Source of the DNA: Micromonospora antibiotica
GTDB taxonomy: Bacteria > Actinomycetota > Actinomycetes > Mycobacteriales > Micromonosporaceae
Length of the DNA: 64,000 nt
Reading direction: 5' to 3'
Assembly: GCF_017599305.1 (NCBI RefSeq)
Contig: NZ_JAGFWR010000005.1
Span: 124,001-188,000, forward strand
Positions 17,415 through 29,546 of this stretch are shown in pieces. The first letter of the stretch is position 1. Each line of letters begins with the position of its first letter. The translations under genes were made by a program, and so were the position numbers. The notes under the pieces were generated by a model that saw nothing but the letters and a program-made list of their open reading frames with translations, ran no database searches and was not told where the DNA came from.

Positions 17415-17771
17415 GTGAGTTTCGATCTGAGCGTGTGGGCCCTCCACGACGGGGCCACGCCCGAGGACGTCCGGGCGGCGGTGCGGCGGTGCCACGAGGG
17501 GCAGCACGGCGAGCGGTATCCGGACCCCCGGGTGGTGGGCTTCTACCGGGCCCTCACCGCGTCCTACCCCGACCGGCCCGCCCACCAGGGCACCCCGTGG
17601 GAGGTCTCGCCGTTGCACGCGGCGTCCGACCATGTGGCGTTGCACCTCGTCCCGACCTGCGACGACCAGGTGCTGCTCGACATCGAGCGGTTGGCCGGCG
17701 AGTACGACCTGATGCTCTTCGACCCGCAGGACGGCTCGGTCTACCCGCCACCCTCCCGCGTCACCCGCTGA
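17415..17771 (+). CDS. Small conserved actinobacterial protein, function unknown
   Basis: This 118-residue acidic soluble protein starts SFDLSVWALHDG, contains CHEG near residue 27, TPWEVSPL and HVALHLVP, and ends LMLFDPQDGSVY. I recognise the pattern from small uncharacterised actinobacterial proteins but know no function. GTG 17415 was chosen because the conserved start is there and CACGCT lies 7 nt upstream, fitting a leaderless mRNA. Confidence 0.7.
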   Translation: MSFDLSVWALHDGATPEDVRAAVRRCHEGQHGERYPDPRVVGFYRALTASYPDRPAHQGTPWEVSPLHAASDHVALHLVPTCDDQVLLDIERLAGEYDLMLFDPQDGSVYPPPSRVTR

Positions 17772-17884
17772 CCCGACCCGCACGAACCGGGTGTGTGTCG
17801 CGTGGTCGGCGAACGCCCGCTCCTGCCGCGACCCGGCGCACCCGCACCGGCTCGGTCCCGCGTGGCAGTCCGTCGGGTGTGGAC

Positions 17885-17920
17885 GGCGCAGGGCCCGGCC
17901 GGGTGGCCGGGCCCTGCGCC
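17885..17920. terminator. 16-bp perfect hairpin between convergent genes
   Basis: Arms 17885-17900 and 17905-17920 are exactly complementary with a GGGT loop. The hairpin sits between the 3' ends of the small protein gene and serA and could stop transcription from both sides. Confidence 0.75.
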
Positions 17921-17935
17921 TGCGTGCGGGTGCGA

Positions 17936-19534
17936 CTACTCGTCGCGCAGGTCCGCCGCGCTGGCGGCGGTCGCGCCGATCGAGTCGGCCGCGGAGGTGA
18001 GCAGGTCCGCGCCGAGCGCCTGGTCGACGGTGAGGGTCATCAGGGTCTCACCGCCGGCCTCCCGGCGGGCCACCTGCATCGCGGCGATGTTGATGCCGGC
18101 CTCACCGAGCAGCGTGCCGACGGTGCCGACCACGCCCGGCCGGTCGGCGTAGCGCAGGAAGAGCAGGATGCCCTCGGCGCCGATCTCCACGTCGAACCCG
18201 TCGACCTCGGTCAGCTTGAGGACGTCCCGGGCACCGGCGTGGGCGACCGTGCCGGAGACGCTGACCGTACGGCCGTCGGGCAGCGCACCCCGGATGGTGA
18301 CCAGGTTCGGGTGGTCCGCCGTCTCGGCCTGGGTGACCAGGGCCACCTCGACGCCCCGCTCGGCGGCCAGGTGCGGCGCGTTGACGTAGGTGACCTGCTC
18401 CTCGACGACCGAGCTGAACAGCCCCTTGGTGGCGGCGAGCTTGAGCACCGACACGTCGTGGTTGACGATCTCGCCGCGCACCTCGACGGTGACGCTGGCG
18501 GCCACCCCGCCGGCCACGGCGGTGAACGCCCGGCCCAGCTTCTCGGCCAGCGGCAGCAGCGGCCGGACGTCCTCGGCGACGACGCCACCGGCCTGCACGT
18601 TCACCGCGTCAGGCACGAACTCGCCCTGCAACGCCAGCTTGACGCTCTTGGCCACGGCCAGGCCGGCCTTGTCCTGCGCCTCGTGGGTGGACGCGCCCAG
18701 GTGCGGGGTGGCCACCACGTTGTCGAAGGCGAACAGCGGGGACGAGGTGCACGGCTCCTTGGCGTACACGTCGACGCCGGCGCCGGCGACCCGGCCCTCG
18801 GCGATCGCGTCGGCCAGCGCCTGCTCGTCGACCAGCCCGCCCCGGGCGGCGTTGACGATCCGGACGCCCGGCTTGACGATCGCCAGCTCCTTCTCGCCGA
18901 TCAGGCCGACCGTCTCCGGGGTCTTGGGCAGGTGGATCGAGATGAAGTCGGCCTCCCGCAGCAGCTCCTCCAGCCCCACCAGGCGGACGCCGAGCTGGGC
19001 GGCGCGGGCCGGCTGGATGTAGGGGTCGTACGCGATCAGCCGGGTGCCGAAGGCGGCGATGCGGGACGCGAAGAGCACGCCGATGCGGCCGAGGCCGACC
19101 ACGCCGACGGTCTTGCCCTGCAACTCGACGCCGGTGTACTTCGACCGCTTCCACTCGCCGGCCTTGAGCGCGGCGCTGGCGCTGGCGGTGTTACGCGCGA
19201 CGGCGAGCAGCAACGCGACGGCCTGCTCGGCGGCGGAGACGATGTTGGAGGTGGGAGCGTTGACGACCATGACGCCCCGCGCGGTGGCGGCCGGAACCTC
19301 GACGTTGTCCAGCCCGACGCCGGCCCGGGCGACCACCTTCAGACGCGGCGCGGCGGAGATCGCCTCGGCGTCGATCTGCGTGGCACTGCGCACGATCACC
19401 GCGTCGGCCTCGGCCAGCGCGGAGAGCAGGGCCGGGCGGTCGGTGCCGTCGACGTGGCGCACGTCGAAGTCGTGCGCGAGCACCTCGATGGCGGCGGGGG
19501 CGAGTTCTTCGGCGATCAGTACGACAGGATTCAT
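17936..19534 (-). CDS. serA: D-3-phosphoglycerate dehydrogenase
   Basis: This 532-residue enzyme oxidises 3-phosphoglycerate, the first step of serine synthesis. It has the NAD-binding VGLGRIG, the catalytic RGGLVDE and HLGAST segments, then the intervening (ASB) domain and a C-terminal ACT domain (about 455-532), the long form typical of actinobacteria. The ACT domain suggests serine feedback. ATG 19534 is supported by a GAGG just upstream and a possible -10 TAAAAT (minus strand, 19559-19554). Confidence 0.95.
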   Translation of the reverse strand: MNPVVLIAEELAPAAIEVLAHDFDVRHVDGTDRPALLSALAEADAVIVRSATQIDAEAISAAPRLKVVARAGVGLDNVEVPAATARGVMVVNAPTSNIVSAAEQAVALLLAVARNTASASAALKAGEWKRSKYTGVELQGKTVGVVGLGRIGVLFASRIAAFGTRLIAYDPYIQPARAAQLGVRLVGLEELLREADFISIHLPKTPETVGLIGEKELAIVKPGVRIVNAARGGLVDEQALADAIAEGRVAGAGVDVYAKEPCTSSPLFAFDNVVATPHLGASTHEAQDKAGLAVAKSVKLALQGEFVPDAVNVQAGGVVAEDVRPLLPLAEKLGRAFTAVAGGVAASVTVEVRGEIVNHDVSVLKLAATKGLFSSVVEEQVTYVNAPHLAAERGVEVALVTQAETADHPNLVTIRGALPDGRTVSVSGTVAHAGARDVLKLTEVDGFDVEIGAEGILLFLRYADRPGVVGTVGTLLGEAGINIAAMQVARREAGGETLMTLTVDQALGADLLTSAADSIGATAASAADLRDE

Positions 19535-19916
19535 CGGTCCTCGTAGACGTCGTATTTTAGGTCGGCCGGGGCGACCGGGCGCCGCGATGCGCCCTGCGCC
19601 GATCCGTGCCATGGCCGTCAGGTGCCGGTCACGCACCTCACCAAGGATCGTAGGGGGCACCCCGGTCGGCATGTCCCGGTCTGCGGGGTGAGGGCCCTCA
19701 CACAGCGTTGTCGCACGCCTGTCATCCCCCGTTCATCCGGCCCGGGAGCGCGGCGGGTGGGCCGATCGGGGCCGATGAGGCATCGATCACCCCGTCCCGC
19801 CTGGTGAACCGGCCAGCGCGGACCGCGACGGCGACCGCCGGGACGGGTGACGCCTCGGCGGGGACCGGCGGTGGCAGCGGACCGGCCCCGGCAGCTGAGG
19901 AACGTGCCCACGCAGA

Positions 19917-19964
19917 AAGCGGTATGACTGGCAGGCATATTTATGCCTTCCAGTCATACCGCTT
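19917..19964. repeat. Near-perfect 23-bp inverted repeat, AT-richer than its surroundings
   Basis: Arms 19917-19939 and 19942-19964 pair with a single mismatch (C19932/T19949) around a 2-nt loop. The central GGCATATTTATGCC is markedly AT-rich. It lies 125 bp past the ilvC stop and may end the ilvBNC transcript, although there is no U-run. Confidence 0.8.
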
Positions 19965-20040
19965 CACGTCACCAGTTCGACCGGTCCGCGACACGCCCGG
20001 CGGGAGCCGGAGGCCCGGTCGGGGCCGACGACCCGGGCGG

Positions 20041-21688
<1,648 letters not shown>

Positions 21689-21754
21689 GCCGCCGTCTCG
21701 CTTCGCTCGGTCGGGCCGTGCCACCGCACGGTCCCGGGGATTCGGGCACTCATC

Positions 21755-23641
21755 TCAGATGTCGTCCTCGTCGAACGCCGGGCGGACACCCCGGGCGAAC
21801 ATGATCTCGTCGTTGCTGGTGCCGGCTGCGACCATCGGCCAGACCATCGCGTCCTTGCCGACCGTGAAGTCGATGACCACCGGGGCGTCGGTGATCGCCA
21901 TCGCCGCCTCGATCGTCTTGTCGACGTCGGCGGCGTTCTCGCAGCGTAGGCCGATGCAGCCGAGCGCCTCGGCCAGCTTGACGAAATCCGGGATACGGTG
22001 CTTGTGGGTGCCCAGCTCGGTGTTGGAGTAGCGCCCCTCGTAGAACAGGGTCTGCCACTGCCGGACCATGCCCAGGTTGCCGTTGTTGATCACGGCGATC
22101 TTGACCGGGATGCCCTCCAGGGCACAGGTGGCCAGCTCCTGGTTGGTCATCTGGAAGCAGCCGTCGCCGTCCACCGCCCAGACCACCGTGTCCGGCCGGC
22201 CGACCTTGGCGCCCATCGCCGCCGGGACGGCGTACCCCATGGTGCCGAGGCCGCCGGAGTTGAGCCAGGTGCCCGGCTTCTCGTACGAGATGAACTGGCT
22301 GGCCCACATCTGGTGCTGGCCGACCCCCGCCACGTAGATCGCGTCCGGACCGGCGATCTCGCCCAGCCGCTTGATCACGTACTGCGGGGACAGGGTGCCG
22401 TCGGCGGGCTCGTCGTAGCCCAGCGGGTAACGCTCACGCAGGTCGTCGAGCTGGTGCCACCAGTCGCCGAGGTCGGTCCGCCGGCCGGCCTTCTGGTCGG
22501 TGGTCACCGCCGCGATCAGCTCCTCGATGACGTGCTTGGCGTCGCCGACGATCGGGACGTCGGCGTGCCGGTTCTTGCCGATCTCGGCCGGGTCGATGTC
22601 GGCGTGCACCACCGTCGCGTCCGGGGCGAACGAGTCCAGCTTGCCGGTCACCCGGTCGTCGAACCGGGCGCCGAGCGCCACGATCAGGTCGGCCTTCTGC
22701 AGGCCGTAGACCGCGGCGACGGTGCCGTGCATGCCGGGCATGCCCAGGTGCTGGCGGTGCGAGTCGGGGAACGCGCCCAACGCCATCAGCGTGGTCACCA
22801 CCGGGATGCCGGTCAGCTCGGCGAGCTGGCGCAGCGCCTCGGTCGCGCCGGCCTTGAGCACCCCGCCGCCGACGTAGAGCACCGGCCGGCGGGCGCCGCT
22901 CATCAGCCGGGCCGCCTCGCGGATCTGCTTGCCGTGCGGGTGCAGGGTCGGCCGGTAACCGGGCAGGTCCAGCGTCGGCGGCCAGGAGAAGGTCGTCGCC
23001 GCCTGGAGGACGTCCTTGGGGATGTCCACCAGCACCGGCCCCGGACGCCCGGTGGCGGCCAGGTGGAACGCCTCGGCGAGGACCTGCGGGATCTCCTCGG
23101 CGGTCTGCACCAGGAAGTTGTGCTTGGTGATCGGCAGGGTGATGCCCTGGATGTCCGCCTCCTGGAAGGCGTCGGTGCCGATCGAGGGCCGGGCCACCTG
23201 GCCGGTGATCGCGACGATCGGGACGGAGTCCATGTAGGCGTCGGCGATCGGGGTGACCAGGTTCGTCGCGCCCGGCCCGGAGGTGGCGATGCAGACGCCG
23301 ACCCGGCCGGTGGCCTGCGCGTAGCCGGTGGCGGCGTGCCCGGCGCCCTGCTCGTGCCGGACCAGGATGTGCCGCACCGACGAGTCGTAGAGCGGGTCGT
23401 AGGCGGGCAGGATCGCGCCGCCGGGGATGCCGAAGACGACGTCGACGCCGAGGGCCTCCAGCGACCGCACCAGTGAACCGGCGCCGGAGACCGGGACCGG
23501 CCCGGACGGCCGTACGGCCGGGGTGGCCGCGGCGGCGGTGCCTCGCGGCGTGGTGGTGGGGTCGGCGTCGCCGGCCGGCTCGGTGACGGTGCGGGCCCGC
23601 CGGGCGGAGTGGGCGAGGGTCTCTGGCGTGGGTCTCGTCAT
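21755..23641 (-). CDS. ilvB: Acetolactate synthase catalytic (large) subunit
   Basis: This 628-residue TPP- and FAD-dependent enzyme makes acetolactate and acetohydroxybutyrate. The N-terminal 50 residues are low-complexity. They are followed by the PYR domain with catalytic Glu in [11 protein letters not shown], the central FAD-binding domain, and the TPP-binding motif [12 protein letters not shown] with NNGN. It heads the ilvBNC operon and sits behind an attenuator leader (23731-23862). Confidence 0.96.
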   Translation of the reverse strand: MTRPTPETLAHSARRARTVTEPAGDADPTTTPRGTAAAATPAVRPSGPVPVSGAGSLVRSLEALGVDVVFGIPGGAILPAYDPLYDSSVRHILVRHEQGAGHAATGYAQATGRVGVCIATSGPGATNLVTPIADAYMDSVPIVAITGQVARPSIGTDAFQEADIQGITLPITKHNFLVQTAEEIPQVLAEAFHLAATGRPGPVLVDIPKDVLQAATTFSWPPTLDLPGYRPTLHPHGKQIREAARLMSGARRPVLYVGGGVLKAGATEALRQLAELTGIPVVTTLMALGAFPDSHRQHLGMPGMHGTVAAVYGLQKADLIVALGARFDDRVTGKLDSFAPDATVVHADIDPAEIGKNRHADVPIVGDAKHVIEELIAAVTTDQKAGRRTDLGDWWHQLDDLRERYPLGYDEPADGTLSPQYVIKRLGEIAGPDAIYVAGVGQHQMWASQFISYEKPGTWLNSGGLGTMGYAVPAAMGAKVGRPDTVVWAVDGDGCFQMTNQELATCALEGIPVKIAVINNGNLGMVRQWQTLFYEGRYSNTELGTHKHRIPDFVKLAEALGCIGLRCENAADVDKTIEAAMAITDAPVVIDFTVGKDAMVWPMVAAGTSNDEIMFARGVRPAFDEDDI

Positions 23642-23730
23642 GGCGGTTCAGGCCTTCGGCTGGAGTTGGGTGGAGCTGCTACGGCAGGTGCGACAGGGGC
23701 GACTACGCGCCCCGGTGGTTCCGACGGCAA

Positions 23731-23762
23731 TAAAAACGGCCCTCGTGCAGATGCACGGGGCC
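23731..23762 (-). terminator. Intrinsic terminator/attenuator in the ilvB leader
   Basis: On the minus strand an 11-bp stem with one bulged base (arms 23762-23752 and 23749-23738, 2-nt loop) is followed by TTTTTA at 23736-23731. It stands 90 bp upstream of ilvB. Confidence 0.82.
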
Positions 23763-23792
23763 AGCGCACTCTCGACAGCAGGAGAGTGCGCT
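23763..23792 (-). promoter_or_regulatory. Leader hairpin abutting the ilvB leader-peptide stop
   Basis: Arms 23782-23792 and 23763-23773 form a perfect 11-bp stem with an 8-nt loop. The stem overlaps the first base of the leader stop codon and is contiguous with the terminator, matching the cimA leader layout. Confidence 0.65.
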
Positions 23793-23827
23793 CAGGTAAG
23801 TACTCGCAGCGACCGGTTCGACGACAT
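23792..23827 (-). CDS. ilvBNC leader peptide
   Basis: An 11-codon ORF reads MSSNRSLRVLT. The stretch CTG CGA GTA CTT ACC before the stop includes rare GTA (Val) and CTT (Leu) codons, suiting valine/leucine-sensitive pausing. ATG 23827 is 6 nt after the -10 box, so the peptide is probably translated from a leaderless mRNA. Attenuation of ilvBNC is established in Corynebacterium glutamicum. Confidence 0.68.
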   Translation of the reverse strand: MSSNRSLRVLT

Positions 23828-23833
23828 GGGCCA

Positions 23834-23862
23834 AGCCTGACGCATCTCACGCGATGAGTCAA
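23834..23862 (-). promoter_or_regulatory. Promoter of ilvBNC
   Basis: On the minus strand TTGACT (23862-23857) and CAGGCT (23839-23834) are separated by 17 bp. The -10 lies 6 nt before the leader-peptide ATG. Confidence 0.6.
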
Positions 23863-23880
23863 CTGATCCCACATGTTGGT

Positions 23881-26292
23881 TCACGAACGGGGGACACCAT
23901 CCCCGGTAGGGGTCTCGTCAACCGGCCCGGCCTGCGCGGACTCCTCGTACGCGGGGCGTGGTGCGGGCACCGGCGGCGTCGCCGGTGGGTGGGATCGCAG
24001 CCGGGGCAGCAGCGGCGATGGGGTGGGTCGACGCGGGGCGGGCGGCGGTGCCGGCGGGGCCGACGCGGGGCGGGCCCCCGGCGAGGTGGCCGCCTCCAGC
24101 ATCGCCTCCAGGTGCTCGGCCGGCACCCCCCAGCCGAAGAGCGCGCCCTGGCCGAACCGGCACCCGGCGGCGACCACCGCGGCCAGCTCCGTCGGGGTGG
24201 TGACCCCCTCGGCGATCACCTCCATGCCCAGCTGGTGACCCAGCCGCATGACGATGTCGACCATCGGGGCGAAGGCCGGCCCGTCCCGCCCCACCGGGCG
24301 GACCGGCTCGTGTTCGGCGACCAGACTGTGGTCGATCTTGAGGATGTCGATCGGCAACCGGCGCAGCTGCCCCAGCGACGAGTAGCCCGCCCCGAAGTCG
24401 TCCAGCGCGATGCGTACCCCGGTCAGCCGCAGCGCGGTCAGCCGACGGATCAGCTCGTCGAGGTCGGTGGCGACGGCGTGCTCGGTGACCTCCAGCACCA
24501 GTCGCTGCGGCGGTACGTGGTGGGCGCGCAGCGCCTCGGCGACCTGCACCACGTACTCCGGGGCGTGCAGCTCGCGCGGGGAGACGTTGACCGAGACCCA
24601 GACGTCGTGGCCGTCGGCGAGCCACCGGGACAGCTGCCAGCACGCCTGGTGCAGCACCCAGGCTCCCAGCTTGGCGATCATCCCGCACTCCTCGGCCAGC
24701 GGGATGAACTCGTCCGGCCGGATGTTGCCCAGCTCGGGGTGGCGCCAGCGCAGCAGAGCCTCGGCGCCCACCGGCCGGACCGAGGGCAGCGACGCCACCG
24801 GCTGGAAGGCCAGCCGCAACTCGTCGCGCTCGATCGCGCCGCGCATCTCGTGCTCCAGCCGGGTCCGCCGGGTCAGCAGTTGGTCGTAGCTGCCGTCGTA
24901 GCGCTCGATGCGGTTCTTGCCGCGTTGCTTGGCGTAGCGCAGGGCCAGGTCGGCGTGGCGCAGCAGGCCGACCACGTCCGGGTCGCCGCCCTGGCCGGCC
25001 ACCCCGATGCTGACCGAGAGGAAGACCGCCCCGCCCGCCTGGTCGTACGGCCGGCCGAGGACCCCCAGCAACCGCTCGGCCACCACGTCCGCGTCGGCCG
25101 GGCGGCCCCGCATCAGCACCGCGAACTCGTCCCCACCGAGCCGGGCGGCCAGGTCACCGGGGCGCAGGTTGCTCCGCAGCCGCCGACCCACCTCGGCGAG
25201 CACCATGTCGCCGACGTCGTGGCCGCGCATGTCGTTGACGTTCTTGAAACCGTCCAGGTCGAGCCCGAGCAGCACGCAGTCGCCCCCCTCGGCGGCGCAG
25301 CGCTGCATCTCCCGCAGCAGGCCACGCCGGTTGGCGAGGGTGGTCAGCGGGTCGGTGTGGGCCAGTTCACGAAAATGCGCCTCCCGTTCGGCCAGCCGGC
25401 CGGCATAGCGGCGCACGTCGTTGAGGGTGAGGTACTGCCGGGTGACCAGCGCGAACCCCTCCAGGCTGCCGGCGACGATGCCCAGCGCGTCGAACCGGCC
25501 CCCCTGCATCAGGTGGTACATCGCCGAGCCGGCCATCGCGACCATCGGGATGAAGGCGTACTCCCCGTCGCGGCGGATCAGGTCGATGTCGACCTGGCCG
25601 GGGGCGTCGACCCGGTGCACGGCGAACGCCCCGGCGAGCAGGCCCACGGCGAGCAGCGCCATCCCGGTCACCGCCATCGCCGAGCCGCCCTGGCAGACCC
25701 CGGCGGCCACCACGAGACCACCGGTGGCGGTCGCGGTGATGCCGGTGCCGAGCACGGCCAGGCGGGTCCGGGGGCCGTCGGCGCGGGCCACCACCATGCC
25801 GGTGAGGCCGGCGGTGATCGCCGCGGTCACCGAGGCGAGCAGGATCGCCGGGCAGGCGCTCGGCGTTGCCGGCCCGAGCAGCCGGGTCGGCTCCGACAGG
25901 AGCACCCAGCCGACGAACCAGATCGAGGTGGCCACGACCAGCCCGTCGAGCAGCAGCCGGGCGGCGGCGGCCCGGGCCACCATCGCACCGGGCAGCCGGA
26001 GCAGCCCGGCGCAGAACGCCAGCCCGGTCAGCGCGGTGCCGCCGGCGATCACCGACGCCCAGCCCGGGTGCCGCCCACGCTGGTGCGCCCCGTGCTCGGT
26101 CGCGCCGAGCAGCGCGACGCCGCCCGCGACCAGGGTGGCCAGGGCGACGGCGGCGGCCAGGGCGAACAGCAGGTGTGCCTGGCGGTGCGGCCCGCCGCGA
26201 CGCCGGGCCGAATCGGCCAGCAGTGCGGTGGCGGCGGCGGCCAGCAGGCCACTCAACACCGCCACGGCGACCATGCCCGGGGGTAAACGCAC
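23881..26292 (-). CDS. Membrane GGDEF-EAL protein, both active sites intact
   Basis: This protein of about 803 residues has seven or more hydrophobic N-terminal segments (about residues 5-290), a GGDEF domain with intact RLGGDEFA and an EAL domain with [24 protein letters not shown] and AEGVTT. It probably both makes and degrades c-di-GMP at the membrane. The C-terminal 60 residues are Pro-rich. The start is uncertain: GTG 26292 or ATG 26274 both precede the first helix, and no clear ribosome binding site is seen. It diverges from ilvD. Confidence 0.88.
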   Translation of the reverse strand: MRLPPGMVAVAVLSGLLAAAATALLADSARRRGGPHRQAHLLFALAAAVALATLVAGGVALLGATEHGAHQRGRHPGWASVIAGGTALTGLAFCAGLLRLPGAMVARAAAARLLLDGLVVATSIWFVGWVLLSEPTRLLGPATPSACPAILLASVTAAITAGLTGMVVARADGPRTRLAVLGTGITATATGGLVVAAGVCQGGSAMAVTGMALLAVGLLAGAFAVHRVDAPGQVDIDLIRRDGEYAFIPMVAMAGSAMYHLMQGGRFDALGIVAGSLEGFALVTRQYLTLNDVRRYAGRLAEREAHFRELAHTDPLTTLANRRGLLREMQRCAAEGGDCVLLGLDLDGFKNVNDMRGHDVGDMVLAEVGRRLRSNLRPGDLAARLGGDEFAVLMRGRPADADVVAERLLGVLGRPYDQAGGAVFLSVSIGVAGQGGDPDVVGLLRHADLALRYAKQRGKNRIERYDGSYDQLLTRRTRLEHEMRGAIERDELRLAFQPVASLPSVRPVGAEALLRWRHPELGNIRPDEFIPLAEECGMIAKLGAWVLHQACWQLSRWLADGHDVWVSVNVSPRELHAPEYVVQVAEALRAHHVPPQRLVLEVTEHAVATDLDELIRRLTALRLTGVRIALDDFGAGYSSLGQLRRLPIDILKIDHSLVAEHEPVRPVGRDGPAFAPMVDIVMRLGHQLGMEVIAEGVTTPTELAAVVAAGCRFGQGALFGWGVPAEHLEAMLEAATSPGARPASAPPAPPPAPRRPTPSPLLPRLRSHPPATPPVPAPRPAYEESAQAGPVDETPTGDGVPRS

Positions 26293-26402
26293 GACCACAA
26301 CTGTGCCGGATCGGCGTCGGCCACGGGGTACCGGGTGTGCAACTGTTGGGACACGGCGCGCGCGGTGGTTGCCGCCCGCCGGACGGTGCAAGACTGGTAC
26401 CC

Positions 26403-28250
26403 ATGCCTGAGCTGCGGTCGAGGACCTCCACCCACGGTCGGACGATGGCCGGCGCCCGGGCCCTCTGGCGGGCCACCGGGATGACCGACGACGACTTCGG
26501 TAAGCCGATCGTCGCCATCGCGAACAGTTTCACCCAGTTCGTCCCCGGCCACGTACACCTCAAGGACATGGGTGGCCTGGTCGCGGACGCGGTGGCCGAG
26601 GCCGGCGGGGTGGGGCGCGAGTTCAACACCATCGCGGTGGACGACGGCATCGCCATGGGCCACGGCGGGATGCTCTACTCGCTGCCCAGCCGGGAGCTGA
26701 TCGCCGACGCGGTCGAATACATGGTCAACGCGCACTGCGCCGATGCCCTGGTCTGCATCTCCAACTGCGACAAGATCACCCCGGGGATGTTGCTGGCCGC
26801 GCTGCGGCTCAACATCCCGACGGTCTTCGTCTCCGGCGGCCCGATGGAGGCCGGCAAGACGGTCGCGATCGAGGGCGTGGTGCACTCCAAGATCGACCTG
26901 ATCGACGCGATGATCGCCTCCTCCAACGAGGCCGTCACCGACGACCAGCTCGGCGAGATCGAGCGCTCCGCCTGCCCGACCTGCGGCTCCTGCTCCGGCA
27001 TGTTCACCGCCAACTCGATGAACTGCCTCACCGAGGCGATCGGCCTGGCCCTGCCCGGCAACGGCTCGACGCTGGCCACCCACGCCGCGCGCCGGTCGCT
27101 CTTCGTCGAGGCCGGCCGCACCGTCGTCGACATCGCCAAGCGGTGGTACGACCACGACGACGCCTCCGTGCTGCCCCGCAACGTCGCCAACCGCAAGGCG
27201 TTCGACAACGCGGTCGCCCTCGACGTGGCGATGGGCGGGTCGACCAACACGATCCTGCACCTGCTCGCCGCCGCCCGTGAGGCCGAACTCGACTTCACCG
27301 TCGCCGACATCGACGCCGTCTCCCGGCGAGTGCCCTGCCTGGCCAAGGTCGCCCCGAACTCGCCGAACTACCACATGGAGGACGTGCACCGGGCGGGCGG
27401 CATCCCGGCCATCCTCGGTGAGCTGGACCGCGCCGGGCTGCTGCACCGCGACGTGCACGCCGTGCACTCCCCCTCACTGGCCCAGTGGCTCACCGACTGG
27501 GACGTCCGGAGCGGCTCCCCCACCCCGGAGGCGGTCGAGCTGTTCCACGCCGCGCCCGGCGGGGTGCGCACCGTCGAACCGTTCTCCACCACCAACCGCT
27601 GGTCCACCCTGGACACCGACGCCGCGCAGGGGTGCGTGCGGGACCGCGAGCACGCCTACAGCGCCGACGGTGGGCTGGCCATCCTGCACGGCAACCTCGC
27701 GCCCGACGGTTGCGTGGTCAAGACCGCCGGCGTGCCCGACGAGTGCCTGACCTTCCGGGGCCCGGCCAAGGTCTACGAGTCGCAGGACGACGCGGTCTCG
27801 GCGATCCTCGCCAAGGAGATCGTCGCCGGGGACGTCGTGGTGATCCGCTACGAGGGCCCGAAGGGCGGCCCCGGCATGCAGGAGATGCTCTACCCCACCT
27901 CGTTCCTCAAAGGGCGCGGGCTGGGCCGGTCGTGTGCGCTGCTCACCGACGGCCGGTTCTCCGGCGGCACCTCCGGGCTGTCCATCGGGCACGCCTCCCC
28001 CGAGGCGGCCTCCGGTGGGCTGATCGCCCTCGTCGAGCCCGGCGACGAGATCGTCATCGACATCCCGGCCCGGTCCATCGAGCTGAACGTGCCCGACGAC
28101 GTGCTGGAGGCCCGCCGGGTGGCGCAGGAGAAGCGGGACCGGCCCTACACCCCGCTCGACCGGCAACGCCCGGTGTCCGCCGCCCTGCGCGCGTACGCCT
28201 CGATGGCCACCTCGGCCAGCGACGGCGCGTACCGCCGCGTGCCCGAGTAG
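26403..28250 (+). CDS. ilvD: Dihydroxy-acid dehydratase
   Basis: This 615-residue iron-sulfur dehydratase makes the 2-keto acid precursors of valine and isoleucine. The cluster cysteines are visible in [12 protein letters not shown] and [16 protein letters not shown], and [13 protein letters not shown] and [12 protein letters not shown] are conserved. ATG 26403 is 7 nt after AAGACT, suggesting a leaderless transcript. No leader peptide of the cimA/ilvB type is present. A strong hairpin follows the stop. Confidence 0.96.
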   Translation: MPELRSRTSTHGRTMAGARALWRATGMTDDDFGKPIVAIANSFTQFVPGHVHLKDMGGLVADAVAEAGGVGREFNTIAVDDGIAMGHGGMLYSLPSRELIADAVEYMVNAHCADALVCISNCDKITPGMLLAALRLNIPTVFVSGGPMEAGKTVAIEGVVHSKIDLIDAMIASSNEAVTDDQLGEIERSACPTCGSCSGMFTANSMNCLTEAIGLALPGNGSTLATHAARRSLFVEAGRTVVDIAKRWYDHDDASVLPRNVANRKAFDNAVALDVAMGGSTNTILHLLAAAREAELDFTVADIDAVSRRVPCLAKVAPNSPNYHMEDVHRAGGIPAILGELDRAGLLHRDVHAVHSPSLAQWLTDWDVRSGSPTPEAVELFHAAPGGVRTVEPFSTTNRWSTLDTDAAQGCVRDREHAYSADGGLAILHGNLAPDGCVVKTAGVPDECLTFRGPAKVYESQDDAVSAILAKEIVAGDVVVIRYEGPKGGPGMQEMLYPTSFLKGRGLGRSCALLTDGRFSGGTSGLSIGHASPEAASGGLIALVEPGDEIVIDIPARSIELNVPDDVLEARRVAQEKRDRPYTPLDRQRPVSAALRAYASMATSASDGAYRRVPE

Positions 28251-28276
28251 TCCGGCCCGGCCGGCCCACGTCGCCT

Positions 28277-28329
28277 CGGGGGCGAGGTGGCGGTATCCCC
28301 CACGCGAGGACACCGCCACCTCGCCCCCG
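28277..28329. terminator. 18-bp perfect hairpin after ilvD
   Basis: Arms 28277-28294 and 28312-28329 match exactly around a 17-nt loop, 26 bp past the ilvD stop. It probably terminates ilvD and also closes off the broken gene on the other strand. Confidence 0.72.
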
Positions 28330-28338
28330 CCGCGCCGA

Positions 28339-28539
28339 TCAACCCTCGACCGCGCACACCGTCAGGTCGAATATCGGCTCCTCGATCGCCTTGAGCAGGG
28401 GTCGGGACGCCGCGTGTTCGGGATTGACGTGCCGGCCGAGCACCACGACACCTACCGACGAGGCACGGGAGATCTTCAGCGCATGTGCGAGCGACTGCGC
28501 CCGGGAACCAGTCGTCCAGGTGTCGTCGAGGACCAGGGG
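28339..28539 (-). pseudogene. C-terminal fragment of a phosphoribosyltransferase-like protein
   Basis: About 66 codons ending at 28339 read LVLDDTWTTGSRAQSLAHAL, then VVVLGRHVNPEH and a normal-looking C-terminus. LVLDDTWTTG is the PRPP-binding loop of the PRTase fold. Upstream of about 28539 the frame loses all resemblance and instead lies antiparallel to an XRE-family gene. The N-terminal two thirds are missing, so this is a remnant. Confidence 0.65.
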
Positions 28540-28540
28540 C

Positions 28541-29308
28541 AGCCGGCAGAAGGTGTGGCGCATCGAGAGCGGGCTCGGCTCGGCACGCAGCATCGACGTC
28601 CGGGCCATGTGCGAGCTGTACCGGGCCAAGAACGAGCTGACCCGGGCGCTGATCGCACTGGCCGGCGAGACAAGGGCGAAAGGCTGGTGGCACGCGTACG
28701 GCGACGCCATTCCCGACTGGTTCGAGTTGTACGTCGGCCTCGAATCCGCCGCATCCCACATCCGGCGATACGACGAGGCGTTGATTCTGGGGCTGTTCCA
28801 GACGCGCGGCTACGCGCTCGCCGTCTATCAGCACCGCGAGGAGGTGACCGAGGACGAGCGCGAGCGCTTGGTCCAGGTGCGGCTTCAGCGGCAGTTCCTG
28901 CTCACCCGCCGACTGCCGGTGGCACCCCGGCTGGAAGCCGTGATCTCCGAGGCCACACTGCTGCGGATCGTAGGCGACCGCCCGACCATGGCCGCCCAAC
29001 TGCGCCACCTGCTCGACGTCGGCGAGCGGGACCGGGTCGGCATCCGGGTCCTGCCGCTCTCGGTCGGCCTGCACCGGGGCGTCGAGGCCGGCACCTTCGT
29101 CATGCTGGAGTTTCCGCTCGGCAACCGGGCGACGCCCGACCCGCCGGTGGTATACAGCGAATCCTGGACCGGGGCGCTCTACCTCGACCGACCAGACGAG
29201 TTCGCAGCCTATGAGAAGGTGTGGTCGAGCCTGGATCAACTCGCCCTCGATGAAGGACAATCAAGAAATCTGATCAACAAGATCGCCACGGAGGTCCACC
29301 ATGGCTGA
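28541..29308 (+). pseudogene. XRE/DUF5753 regulator lacking the N-terminal part of its HTH
   Basis: The frame reads QKVWRIESGLG, which corresponds to the recognition-helix end (SKVSRIETG) of XRE regulators. It is followed by a complete DUF5753 domain of about 180 residues (WFELYVGLESAAS, LGLFQTRGYAL, IRVLPLSVG). The first 45 or so residues with the rest of the helix-turn-helix are gone. The break coincides within about 10 bp with the broken PRTase on the opposite strand. GTG 28553 or ATG 28607 could still start a truncated product, so a DNA-binding-deficient protein is possible. Confidence 0.65.
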
Positions 29309-29495
29309 TCTGAGCGGTGCGCACTGGCGCAAGAGCACCCGCAGCGGCGGCAACGGCGGTGAGTGCGTCGAGGTCGCCGATAACCTGCCCGGCATCGTCG
29401 CCGTCCGCGACAGCAAGGACCCTACCGGCCCTGCCCTCACCTTCATCCCCGCCGCCTGGGCCACCTTCACCGGCCAGGTCGGGCGCACCCGTTGA
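29301..29495 (+). CDS. DUF397 protein
   Basis: This 64-residue protein shows the DUF397 signature: LSGAHWRKSTRSGGNGGECVEV, VAVRDSKDP and a final FTGQV. DUF397 genes normally follow an XRE-DUF5753 gene as a pair of the Scr1/Scr2 or WhiJ type in Streptomyces, where they modulate antibiotic production or development. Its ATG overlaps the end of the truncated XRE gene by 8 bp, so the pair was once intact. Confidence 0.88.
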   Translation: MADLSGAHWRKSTRSGGNGGECVEVADNLPGIVAVRDSKDPTGPALTFIPAAWATFTGQVGRTR

Positions 29496-29546
29496 CGGCA
29501 GTCGGGTGGGGCGGGCGTCTGACCCGCCGCACCCGGCAAGCCGCTG

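Noticed and set aside
23881-26391. Full-length start for the GGDEF-EAL protein at 26391
   Set aside because: The first 33 codons are Arg/His-rich, reach almost to the ilvD start and lie before the first membrane helix; 26292 or 26274 is more likely.
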